From Gammaproteobacteria bacterium (lineage in GTDB: Bacteria; Pseudomonadota; Gammaproteobacteria; Thiohalorhabdales; Thiohalorhabdaceae), in assembly GCA_018609925.1 (NCBI GenBank), contig JAHEOG010000221.1:1-27677 (forward strand): a DNA stretch of 27,677 bases. The letters are read 5' to 3'. The notes beneath the pieces were generated by a model. That model was not told the origin of the DNA and made no database searches. It was given only the letters and a program-made list of their open reading frames with translations. The position numbers were made by a program, and so were the translations under genes. Below, in pieces: positions 15,234-21,782 of this stretch. Within the stretch, counting starts at the first letter, position 1. Each line of letters begins with the position of its first letter.

Positions 15234-16408
15234 GGGGCCTCCGCTGGTTGGGACGCGGGCAGGGCTTGGCCCAGGGTGTCGGCCAAGTGGTCGATGTCGG
15301 CCTCGGTATGGGGAGCCCGCACGGTGATCCGGAGCCGGGCCGAGCCCTTGGGCACCGTTGGGGGCCGAATGGCCTGGATCAGCAATCCCTCCTCGGCCAG
15401 GGCTTGCTGAGCGGCCAGCGCCTGAGCCTCGTCTCCGAACACCAGGGGGAGGATGGGACTCTCCGGGGGAGGTCGGTCCAGGGCGGAGGCGAGCCGCTGC
15501 GCCAGCGCCAGCGGCCGGGTCCGCAGGGCCGGATCGCTGCGGACACGTTGGATCGCGGCGTGGCTCGCTGCCACCGTCGCGGGCGGCAGCCCGGTGGTGT
15601 AGATGAAGGAGCGGGCCCGGTTGCGCACCCACTCCGTCACGGTGGCGCTGGCGCAGAGATAGCCTCCGTAGCTGCCCGCCGCCTTGGAAAGGGTCCCCAT
15701 CTGCAGCGGGACATCCCCCGGATCCAGGCCGGCGGCCGCGGTGCTGCCCGCCCCGTCGCCCACCACGCCCAGGCCGTGGGCATCGTCGGTCATGAGCCAG
15801 GCGTCGTAGTGGCGTGCCAGCTCGGCCAGCTCGGCCAGCGGAGCCCGATCCCCGTCCATGGAGAAGATGCCATCGGTCACCAGCAGGCAGTGGCGGTACC
15901 GATGGCGATAGCGGGCGAGCCGGGCCTCGACGGCGTCCGGATCCCCGTGGGGATACCGCAGCACCCGCGCCCCGGATAGAGCGGCGCCATCGGCGAGGCA
16001 GGCATGGTTAAGCTTGTCCGCCAAGACGAGGTCATGGCGGTCCACCAGGGTCCCGATGATGCCGATATTGGCCAGGTAGCCGCTGCCGAAGACCACCGCC
16101 GAGCCGGTCCCTTTGAGCCCCGCCAGCTCCCGCTCCAGCTCGCCGTAGAGGGGGTGGTCGCCGGTGATTAGCCGGCTGGCGCCGGCCCCGGCGCCGTAAC
16201 GGTCCAGGGCTGCCCGTGCCGCTTCCCGGAGGGCAGGGTCCCGCGCCAGGCCCAAGTAATCATTGGAGGAGAAGTCCACCAGCACGCGCCCTCCCCGGCT
16301 GAGCCAGCGATCGTCGCGGGGAGCGGTGGGGGTGAGCTGGCGTCGCCGCCCGGCCCATTCCAGGCGGGCGAGGGCATCCCGAGCGGCGGCTTCCAGGCTG
16401 GCGGTCAT
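15230..16408 (-). CDS. bioF: 8-amino-7-oxononanoate synthase BioF
   Basis: This PLP-dependent enzyme condenses pimeloyl-ACP (or pimeloyl-CoA) with alanine to give 8-amino-7-oxononanoate. The 392-residue protein has FSSNDYLGLA (46-55), GAGASRLITGDH, VFGSGYLANIG, DKLNHACLADG, TDDAHGLGVVG (D208, H211) and the Schiff-base lysine in GTLSKAAGSYGGY (K242). ATG 16408 has GAGGAAGG about nine bases upstream. It lies 3 bp after the TPR gene and overlaps bioH by 4 bp. Confidence 0.97.
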   Translation of the reverse strand: MTASLEAAARDALARLEWAGRRRQLTPTAPRDDRWLSRGGRVLVDFSSNDYLGLARDPALREAARAALDRYGAGAGASRLITGDHPLYGELERELAGLKGTGSAVVFGSGYLANIGIIGTLVDRHDLVLADKLNHACLADGAALSGARVLRYPHGDPDAVEARLARYRHRYRHCLLVTDGIFSMDGDRAPLAELAELARHYDAWLMTDDAHGLGVVGDGAGSTAAAGLDPGDVPLQMGTLSKAAGSYGGYLCASATVTEWVRNRARSFIYTTGLPPATVAASHAAIQRVRSDPALRTRPLALAQRLASALDRPPPESPILPLVFGDEAQALAAQQALAEEGLLIQAIRPPTVPKGSARLRITVRAPHTEADIDHLADTLGQALPASQPAEAP

Positions 16409-16411
16409 TGC

Positions 16412-16753
16412 TCAGCCCTTCCTCAGGGATTGGCCCTTGTCCAGGCGCCGCCGCAGGACCTCCATTTCCTTTTGCGCTTGGCGGTCCCCGTTCTCGCCCG
16501 CCTGGGCGATGCCCTGGTCCAGGGTCTGGCGGCACCCCTCTTTCTGGCCCAGGGCATCCTGGGCCTCGGCCAGGGCCTTATAGGCGACGGAGTAGGCGGG
16601 ATCCAGCTCCAGGCAGTGCCGGAGGTGGGGCGCTGCCTCAGCGGGCTGGTCCTCGTTGAGGTATTCCAGGCCCACCGAATAGCGCAGAAGCGGCCCGTCC
16701 TGGCCCGCTTGGAGCATCGCCAGAAAGGCTTCCAGCCGATCGGATCCCGTCAT
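16412..16753 (-). CDS. Small TPR-repeat protein leading the bio operon
   Basis: This 113-residue soluble protein appears to be mostly tetratricopeptide repeats. Residues around 20-55 read LLRYSVGLEYLNEDQPAEAAPHLRHCLELDP, and the next repeat is AYSVAYKALAEAQDALGQKEGCRQTLDQGIAQA, both with TPR spacing. An acidic-basic helix ends the protein. No catalytic domain is present. It sits 3 bp upstream of bioF and so is almost certainly co-transcribed with the biotin genes. It may be a protein-protein adaptor; no specific role can be read from the sequence. Confidence 0.82.
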   Translation of the reverse strand: MTGSDRLEAFLAMLQAGQDGPLLRYSVGLEYLNEDQPAEAAPHLRHCLELDPAYSVAYKALAEAQDALGQKEGCRQTLDQGIAQAGENGDRQAQKEMEVLRRRLDKGQSLRKG

Positions 16754-16772
16754 CGCTTCTTCCCCCCGAGCC

Positions 16773-16786
16773 AGACGGGCCCGTCT
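16773..16786. promoter_or_regulatory. Perfect 14-bp palindrome upstream of the TPR-bio operon
   Basis: AGACGGGCCCGTCT reads identically on both strands and lies 20-33 bp before the first gene of the TPR-bioFHCD unit. A repressor dimer site or an mRNA hairpin is possible. It does not resemble the AT-containing operators known for BirA or BioR, so no regulator is assigned. Confidence 0.35.
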
Positions 16787-16816
16787 GCGGGCCGGACCGT
16801 GGGTTCTGCCCGTGCC

Positions 16817-16835
16817 ACCGGCCTTGCGGGCCGGT
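16817..16835. other. Hairpin in the divergent bio/cytochrome spacer
   Basis: A perfect seven-base stem (ACCGGCC/GGCCGGT) closes on a five-base loop. It lies 64 bp upstream of the TPR gene. With no T-run it is more likely a leader structure or chance GC pairing than a terminator. The rest of the 296-bp spacer (16754-17049) shows no gene. Confidence 0.35.
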
Positions 16836-17049
16836 CACCCGGTGCCCCTATCCTCCGTTCTTCCCGGAACAGGATCAATCCCGCTTGGTCCGGAATCCCT
16901 CCTCGTGCGCACAGAGTTTGCGAACCGCCTTGAATCCGGGTAGGTTTATGGGCCGGCAAAAATTCCGAGCCCAGGTTTCCGGACGGGGAGAGGGTCCCCA
17001 TGGGACCGAAGGGGGCCTCGCCTCCGCCAACGCACCCACAGGAGGGGAA

Positions 17050-17379
17050 ATGAGGAGCGCGATCCTGCTCGCCACCGGGCTGGTGGCGGCCGGCTTGGTT
17101 GCGGCCCCTGTTACGGCCCAATCGCAGGGCGATCCCCAGGCCGGCGAAGAGAAGGCCTTCGAATGTCTGGGCTGCCACGGCAGCGAGAACTACGGCAATG
17201 TCTATCCTTCCTATCACGTGCCCAAGTTGGGGGGCCAGCAGGCCCAGTACATCGTTTCCGCCCTGAAGGCCTACGCTTCCGGGAAACGGCAGCACCCCAC
17301 CATGCAGGCGCAGGCCAAGGCCCTCTCCCCACAGGATATGAGGGACATCGCGGCCTACTTCGCACAGCAGGCCCCCTAG
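17050..17379 (+). CDS. Monohaem cytochrome c, c4 N-domain-like
   Basis: This 109-residue exported class I cytochrome has a signal peptide (residues 1-24, ending VTAQS). The haem motif CLGCH is at 39-43 and the likely axial methionine is M85 (HPTMQAQ). GDPQAGEEKAFECLGCHG and SPQDMRDIAAYFAQQ closely follow the first domain of cytochrome c4. It would be a periplasmic electron carrier matured by the Ccm system. ATG 17050 is preceded by GGAGGGG. A second, related cytochrome gene begins 43 bp downstream. Confidence 0.92.
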   Translation: MRSAILLATGLVAAGLVAAPVTAQSQGDPQAGEEKAFECLGCHGSENYGNVYPSYHVPKLGGQQAQYIVSALKAYASGKRQHPTMQAQAKALSPQDMRDIAAYFAQQAP

Positions 17380-17422
17380 TGCCCCGATCCGTTATCGACC
17401 GACCACGGACCTGGAGAGCGAG

Positions 17423-17782
17423 ATGACCCGTTTTGCCATCGGACTGGTGCTGGTTATTGGCCTCGGTGGCCTGGGTAGCGCCCAGGCGGAGGATCCCATG
17501 GCCCTGGCCGAGCGCATCGTTAACGAAGGCCTACCGGACCAGGGGGTCTCGGCCTGCAAGGCCTGCCATGGGGCCAAGGGCAAGAGCCCCATTCCCACGA
17601 ACCCCCATCTGGCCGGTCAGCACCGCAGCTACCTTGCCCACGCCTTGCGTCAGTACCGCTCGGGCGAGCGGGAAAACCCCGTCATGACCCAGCAGGCGGG
17701 CTCGCTGACCGATCGCCAGATCGAGGCCCTGGCGGGGTACTTCGCCACCCGGCGGACCGTACTGACCACCCTGCCTAAATAG
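17423..17782 (+). CDS. Monohaem cytochrome c, c4 C-domain-like
   Basis: This 119-residue exported class I cytochrome has a signal peptide (1-22, ending AQA). The haem motif CKACH is at 45-49 and the likely methionine ligand is M88 (NPVMTQQ). VNEGLPDQGVSACKACHGAKG, LAGQHRSYLAHALRQYRSGERENP and LTDRQIEALAGYFA resemble the second domain of cytochrome c4. It is clearly paralogous to the upstream cytochrome (LAGQ/LGGQ, YRSGER/YASGKR, GYFA/AYFA). ATG 17423 has GGAGAG upstream. The pair may donate electrons to a terminal oxidase or another periplasmic reductase; the partner is not in the window. Confidence 0.92.
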   Translation: MTRFAIGLVLVIGLGGLGSAQAEDPMALAERIVNEGLPDQGVSACKACHGAKGKSPIPTNPHLAGQHRSYLAHALRQYRSGERENPVMTQQAGSLTDRQIEALAGYFATRRTVLTTLPK

Positions 17783-17853
17783 GATCGGACCGCATCGCCG
17801 GGGCTTCCCCTCGGAAGATCCCTGGGGTCGGGCCCCGGAGCGCCGAGGCGTAC

Positions 17854-17882
17854 ACCCGGCCGGCGCCTCTTAGCCGGCGGGT
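17854..17882 (+). terminator. Hairpin after the cytochrome pair, possible terminator
   Basis: ACCCG and CCGGC (split by one bulged G) pair with GCCGG and CGGGT around an eight-base loop, giving ten base pairs. It lies 72 bp after the second cytochrome stop and 138 bp before the next gene. Smaller G/C hairpins precede it at about 17798-17814 and 17824-17836. There is no T-tract, so intrinsic termination is uncertain. Confidence 0.35.
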
Positions 17883-18019
17883 CTGACGCTGCGCGACCGT
17901 GTCCCCGCCAAATTCGGTCATCGACGTCCCCAAGGGAAACGGCCACGATGGTCCCTGGGTCGGCTCCGGCCCGACTTGTATTGCAAGGCCCGGGGCTGAT
18001 GGCTACAAGGGAGGGGCCT

Positions 18020-18832
18020 ATGGGCGACGGCGCACAGTGGCAGGGGAGCTTCCTCGCCTGGTGGGAAGGGCTCTGGGAGTTTCTGCCGAGCGTCGGCGCT
18101 GCCGTGGCCGTTCTACTGGTGGGCTGGGTGGGGGCCCGCTTGGCCCGCGCGGGAACCGTTCGCCTGGGCCGCACCTTCGAACGGGGCATGGTGGGTCTCG
18201 GAGGTCGGCGGGCCCCCGCCACCGGGGGGGATCCCGGGGCCCTGGGCCAGGGGGTCTATTGGGTGGTCCTGCTGGCGGCCTTGACCGCGGCCACCCAGAT
18301 CCTGGCCCTCGAATCCTTCGTAGCCTGGCTCCAACGCCTCCTGCTCTTTCTGCCTACCCTTTTGACCGCCGGCCTGATCCTGGCGGCGGGGTTCTTCATC
18401 TCCGTGGTTGTCCACCGGCTTACCGCGGCGACCCTATCGGCCAGGGTCTCCCAGGCGGCGCTGTTGGGACGGGGGCTCCAAGCGGTCATCCTGGTTACCG
18501 CGGTGATCCTGGGGGCGGAGCAAGTGGGTCTGGACATCACCTTCCTGGTCACCCTTGGGGCCATCCTCGCGGGGGGGCTAGTGGGGGCTCTGGCCCTGGC
18601 AGTGAGTCTCGGCTCTGGACCCTTCGTGCGCAACCTGATCGGGGCTCACCACCTCCGGCAACGGGTCCGCCCGGGAGAGCATGTCCGGATCGGGGATTTC
18701 CAGGGGCGTGTAACCGAGGTCAACTCGGTCTTCCTGGTCCTGGAGGGTCCCCAGGGCCAAGTCCACATCCCGGGTGCCATGGCCCAGGAGGCCCCGCTGG
18801 TGCTCGATCCCCAAGGGGACGAGGATGGCTGA
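18020..18832 (+). CDS. Short MscS-like / conserved-TM-helix membrane protein
   Basis: This 270-residue inner-membrane protein has about five hydrophobic helices: near residues 25-46, 78-97, 107-131, 150-170 and 173-205. The last is Gly/Ala-rich (AILAGGLVGALALAVSLG), like the pore helix of MscS. A small beta domain follows, reading RVRPGEHVRIGDFQGRVTEVNSVFLVLEGPQGQVHIPGA, which matches the MscS beta domain. The usual C-terminal alpha/beta cage is absent, and the protein ends about 15 residues after this domain. Related proteins carry the TM-helix repeat seen in CmpX-type channels. ATG 18020 has GGGAGGGG upstream. It overlaps the next gene by 8 bp, linking it to the MgtE genes. Confidence 0.82.
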   Translation: MGDGAQWQGSFLAWWEGLWEFLPSVGAAVAVLLVGWVGARLARAGTVRLGRTFERGMVGLGGRRAPATGGDPGALGQGVYWVVLLAALTAATQILALESFVAWLQRLLLFLPTLLTAGLILAAGFFISVVVHRLTAATLSARVSQAALLGRGLQAVILVTAVILGAEQVGLDITFLVTLGAILAGGLVGALALAVSLGSGPFVRNLIGAHHLRQRVRPGEHVRIGDFQGRVTEVNSVFLVLEGPQGQVHIPGAMAQEAPLVLDPQGDEDG

Positions 18833-19679
18833 CGGGGAGGCCTTGGCCTGGGCCTTCGTGGAGGCGCATCCCCGCGAGGCGGCTCGGACCCTGGAGGGGC
18901 TGCCAGCCCCGCAGGTGGCCGTTGTCCTGGCATCGCTTGGGCCCGAGAGGGCGGCCTCGGTCCTGACCGGGATGCTCCCGCGTCACGCCGCCGATTGCCT
19001 CCAAGCCCTGGAGCGTCCGGTTGCAAAGCGGCTGGTCGGCTGCCTCGAAGCGGTCGCCGTCGCCGACATTGCCCGTAACCTCCCCGAGGATCGATGCCAG
19101 GAGCTCCTCGGTTGGCTTCGACCTGGGCGCCGGGCCGGGGCGGGGCTATTGCTCGCCTATCCGCAGGATACGCTGGGGGCATGGGTCGATCCCCGGGCCA
19201 TGAGCTTGCGCGGGGACGCGACTGTGGCCTGGGCCCGCAAGGCCGTCCGGTTGGCGGAGGTCCCGCCGCAGGGGGAGCTGCTCATCGTCGACGAGGACGG
19301 ATGTCTGGCGGGGATGGTGGCCTTGGCCGCCCTCCTGCGCTGCGACTCCGAAGTCCGGCTAGGCACGATCCTGGAGCCGGACCGGTCTGCCTTCCCGGCC
19401 CGTGCGGACCTGTCCCGAGCGGCCGAGGCCTTCGCCGGGAGCGATCGACGGAGCTTGCCGGTGGTGGACCATCGGGGCCGGCCCCTCGGTGTGCTGTCGC
19501 CGGCTCGGCTGCGCCAGGCCCTGGGCCGGTCTCCGGAGGAGGTCCGGACGGGCCCGGAGGTCGGCAGCGCCATGGGTGAGATCGGTGCCACCTTGGGATC
19601 GGCCTGGGCCGGTCTGCTTCGGGCCTGGTGGGATCTGTTGACCCCCTCCGCCTCGGATCGGACCGGGAGCCGTCGATGA
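18825..19679 (+). CDS. Soluble MgtE N-domain/CBS paralogue without membrane domain
   Basis: This 284-residue protein aligns along its length with the cytoplasmic part of the MgtE encoded immediately downstream. Matching stretches are AHPREAARTLE (14-24) against AYPREAAGVLE, LLAYPQDTLGAWVDPR (109-124) against LLAYPEDSAGRWMDPR, and SLPVVDHRGRPLG (210-222) against SLPVVDYAGRLVG. Residues about 5-105 are the superhelical MgtE_N domain and about 120-235 a CBS pair. Where MgtE continues into its plug helix and channel, this protein ends with an amphipathic, tryptophan-containing segment (SAWAGLLRAWWDLL, 259-272). It overlaps both neighbours, so it is translated with them. It could dimerise with MgtE or sense Mg2+ or nucleotides for the MscS-like protein; this is inference. 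Confidence 0.85.
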   Translation: MADGEALAWAFVEAHPREAARTLEGLPAPQVAVVLASLGPERAASVLTGMLPRHAADCLQALERPVAKRLVGCLEAVAVADIARNLPEDRCQELLGWLRPGRRAGAGLLLAYPQDTLGAWVDPRAMSLRGDATVAWARKAVRLAEVPPQGELLIVDEDGCLAGMVALAALLRCDSEVRLGTILEPDRSAFPARADLSRAAEAFAGSDRRSLPVVDHRGRPLGVLSPARLRQALGRSPEEVRTGPEVGSAMGEIGATLGSAWAGLLRAWWDLLTPSASDRTGSRR

Positions 19680-20980
19680 GCTCGGCCGATGCGGCCCTGG
19701 AAGCCCTCAGCCACCAATACCTCCAGGCCTATCCGAGGGAGGCGGCCGGGGTCTTGGAGGACCGGCCGCCCGCCGAGGCGGCCCGGCTTCTGGGTCAGGT
19801 GCCGCCGGATACCGGGGTTGGCGTCCTAACCGGTCTGACCCCCGATGGCGCTCAGGAGGTGCTGACGCACCTGTGCCCGCCGGTCCGGGGCAGGCTCCTC
19901 GCCCGTCTGGGGCCTGTCCAGGCGGCTCGCTTGCTGCGCGAGCTGGAGCCCGAGGTGCGCGAGTCCTATCTGGGCGAGCTGGCTCCGGGCACGGGGCGGG
20001 AGCTCCGGGCCTTGTTGGCCTATCCAGAGGACAGCGCCGGCCGATGGATGGATCCCCGTCTGGTCGGCTTTACCCGGGAGATGACCGCGGGGCAGGCCCT
20101 GGAGCGGCTCCGCCGCCAGTCGGCCGCCGCGGTGGCCACCCTCTACATTACCGATTCGGAGGGGCTCCTTTGCGGTCAGTTGGACCTGCGGGAGATCGCC
20201 CTGGCGGAGCCCGACCGGACCCTTGGGGAGCTCGCCGAGGCCCCGCCCCGGCCGGTTTCCGAGTTCGACCCCAGGGAGGAGCTGGTGGAGCGCTTGGAAG
20301 GCCAGCCCACTGCCAGTCTGCCTGTGGTGGACTACGCGGGGCGGCTGGTGGGAGAGCTTCGGGGCTCGGCATTGGTCTCGGCGGTCCAGGAGGACGCCAG
20401 CACCGACCTCCAGGCCATGGTCGGCGCCAGCCGGGAGGAGCGGGCGCTATCCGGGGTGGGATTTGCGGTAACCCGGCGTCTGCCGTGGATGGAGATCAAT
20501 CTGGTTACCGCTTTCCTCGCCGCCTCGGTGGTGGGCCTGTTCGAGTCCACCATTGCCCAGTTCACCGCCCTGGCCGTGCTGCTGCCGGTGGTGGCGGGGC
20601 AGTCGGGCAACGCCGGCGCTCAGGCCCTCGCAATCACTATGCGCGGGCTGTCCCTGCGCGAGATCACCATCCGGCACTGGCTGCGCGTCGTATTCAAGGA
20701 GATGAGGGTCGGCCTGTTCAACGGGCTGGCCATCGCCGTTACCACTGCCGCAGGGGTCTATGTCTGGAGCGGATCCTTGGGGCTGTCGCTGGTCATCGCC
20801 CTGGCCATGGTCATCGCCATGGTGGCGGCGGGGGTCGCCGGGGCCATCATCCCCATCCTGTTGACCCGCCTGGGCCAGGATCCGGCCCAGGCCTCCTCCA
20901 TCCTGCTGACCACGGTCACCGATGTTGTGGGGTTCGCCGCTTTCCTGGGGATTGCCACGGTTTTCGCCGGTTTCCTCTAG
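19676..20980 (+). CDS. mgtE: Magnesium transporter MgtE
   Basis: This 434-residue protein has the full MgtE order: N-domain (about 10-110), CBS pair (about 120-240), plug helix (about 240-265) and a five-helix channel domain (about 268-434). The channel has RLPWMEINLVTAFLAASVVGLFE, LPVVAGQSGNAGAQALAI (302-320) and LTTVTDVVGF with the pore-type aspartate D416. MgtE forms a homodimeric Mg2+ channel that closes when Mg2+ binds the cytoplasmic domains. The signature glycine run reads GQSGNAGAQ instead of the common GMGGNxGxQ. The ATG overlaps the upstream stop (ATGA). No M-box riboswitch was recognised before the cassette. Confidence 0.95.
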   Translation: MSSADAALEALSHQYLQAYPREAAGVLEDRPPAEAARLLGQVPPDTGVGVLTGLTPDGAQEVLTHLCPPVRGRLLARLGPVQAARLLRELEPEVRESYLGELAPGTGRELRALLAYPEDSAGRWMDPRLVGFTREMTAGQALERLRRQSAAAVATLYITDSEGLLCGQLDLREIALAEPDRTLGELAEAPPRPVSEFDPREELVERLEGQPTASLPVVDYAGRLVGELRGSALVSAVQEDASTDLQAMVGASREERALSGVGFAVTRRLPWMEINLVTAFLAASVVGLFESTIAQFTALAVLLPVVAGQSGNAGAQALAITMRGLSLREITIRHWLRVVFKEMRVGLFNGLAIAVTTAAGVYVWSGSLGLSLVIALAMVIAMVAAGVAGAIIPILLTRLGQDPAQASSILLTTVTDVVGFAAFLGIATVFAGFL

Positions 20981-21020
20981 GCCAAGCTGGCAGTCCTCGT
21001 CCTCTCAAGGAGGGCTTCGC

Positions 21021-21782
21021 ATGCCTTTTCGCCGTCTAATTGGGAGCCTGGCCCGTGGCCTCGCCTTGATGGCCCTGATGGGATGGCTAGTGGGCTGCGC
21101 CACCCATGGGGAGCGGGTGGCTCCGATCCAGCTTCCCGAGACTAGCCCGAACGCGGTGGAGGTTGGTGGAGCCCGGGTGGTGGCACAAGCCTATATGGAG
21201 CCGGGCGCTGCCAAGCAGGCCCTGGGCTTCGACGCGCGCGCGGCGGGGCTGGTACCGGTCCGCTTCGTGATCGATAACCAGAGCGAGGGCACCGTGGCCC
21301 TGCGCCCGGAGCAGACACTGCTGGTGGACCGGGAGGGCAACGCCTGGCCTCTGCTGAGCTCGGATCAGGCCTACAAGCGGGTTCGCGAGCATGTCGTCAC
21401 CGGGGAGACCCTCTCGGGGGCGGCCCGGCCCGCCTTTCTGGGCGGTGCGGCCGGGGCCGTTGCCGGCTTCGCCGTGGGGGTCCTGACGGGGGACATCGCC
21501 GAGGGGGTGGCCAAGGGCGCGGCCGTAGGCGGGGCGGCCGGGGCCATCGGGGGCGGGGCCAGCCGCTACCAGAACCTCGATCGGGAGATCCGGGAAGACC
21601 TGGAGCGGCGTTCGCTGCGGATCCAGCGCGTCCCGGCCGGGGAGCTCGCCTACGGGTACCTCTTCTTCCCGGGCAAGGATGAGGCCCAGTCCGCCGAGAG
21701 CCTGCGCCTGGGGCTCACCGTCGCCGATACTCCCCGGATGTTGGAGCTTCCCTTGGCTCGCCAGGGAGAGAAGGAAAGCTAA
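21021..21782 (+). CDS. Lipoprotein with central glycine-rich segment
   Basis: This 253-residue protein has a lipoprotein signal peptide. A basic start and hydrophobic helix end in LVGC, so the mature protein would start at C26 and be lipid-anchored. Residues about 55-135 look like a beta domain (VPVRFVIDNQSEGTVALRPEQTLLVDREG). A Gly/Ala zipper-like stretch follows (FLGGAAGAVAGFAVGVLTGD... and GAAVGGAAGAIGGG, about 140-185) that could insert into or lie on a membrane. The C-terminus is again beta-rich (GELAYGYLFFPG). I do not recognise a named family. AAGGAGGG precedes ATG 21021. It is 40 bp after mgtE, perhaps in the same transcript, and its stop overlaps that of the opposing gene. Confidence 0.8.
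   Translation: MPFRRLIGSLARGLALMALMGWLVGCATHGERVAPIQLPETSPNAVEVGGARVVAQAYMEPGAAKQALGFDARAAGLVPVRFVIDNQSEGTVALRPEQTLLVDREGNAWPLLSSDQAYKRVREHVVTGETLSGAARPAFLGGAAGAVAGFAVGVLTGDIAEGVAKGAAVGGAAGAIGGGASRYQNLDREIREDLERRSLRIQRVPAGELAYGYLFFPGKDEAQSAESLRLGLTVADTPRMLELPLARQGEKES

Noticed and set aside
16918..16946. Sigma70-like promoter for the cytochrome pair (TTGCGA, 17 bp, TAGGTT)
   Set aside because: Spacing is right, but only 4/6 and 3/6 bases match consensus; this level occurs by chance.
17783..18019. M-box Mg2+ riboswitch before the MscS-like/MgtE cassette
   Set aside because: The leader holds GC-rich hairpins but no recognisable M-box sequence, and a covariance search could not be run.
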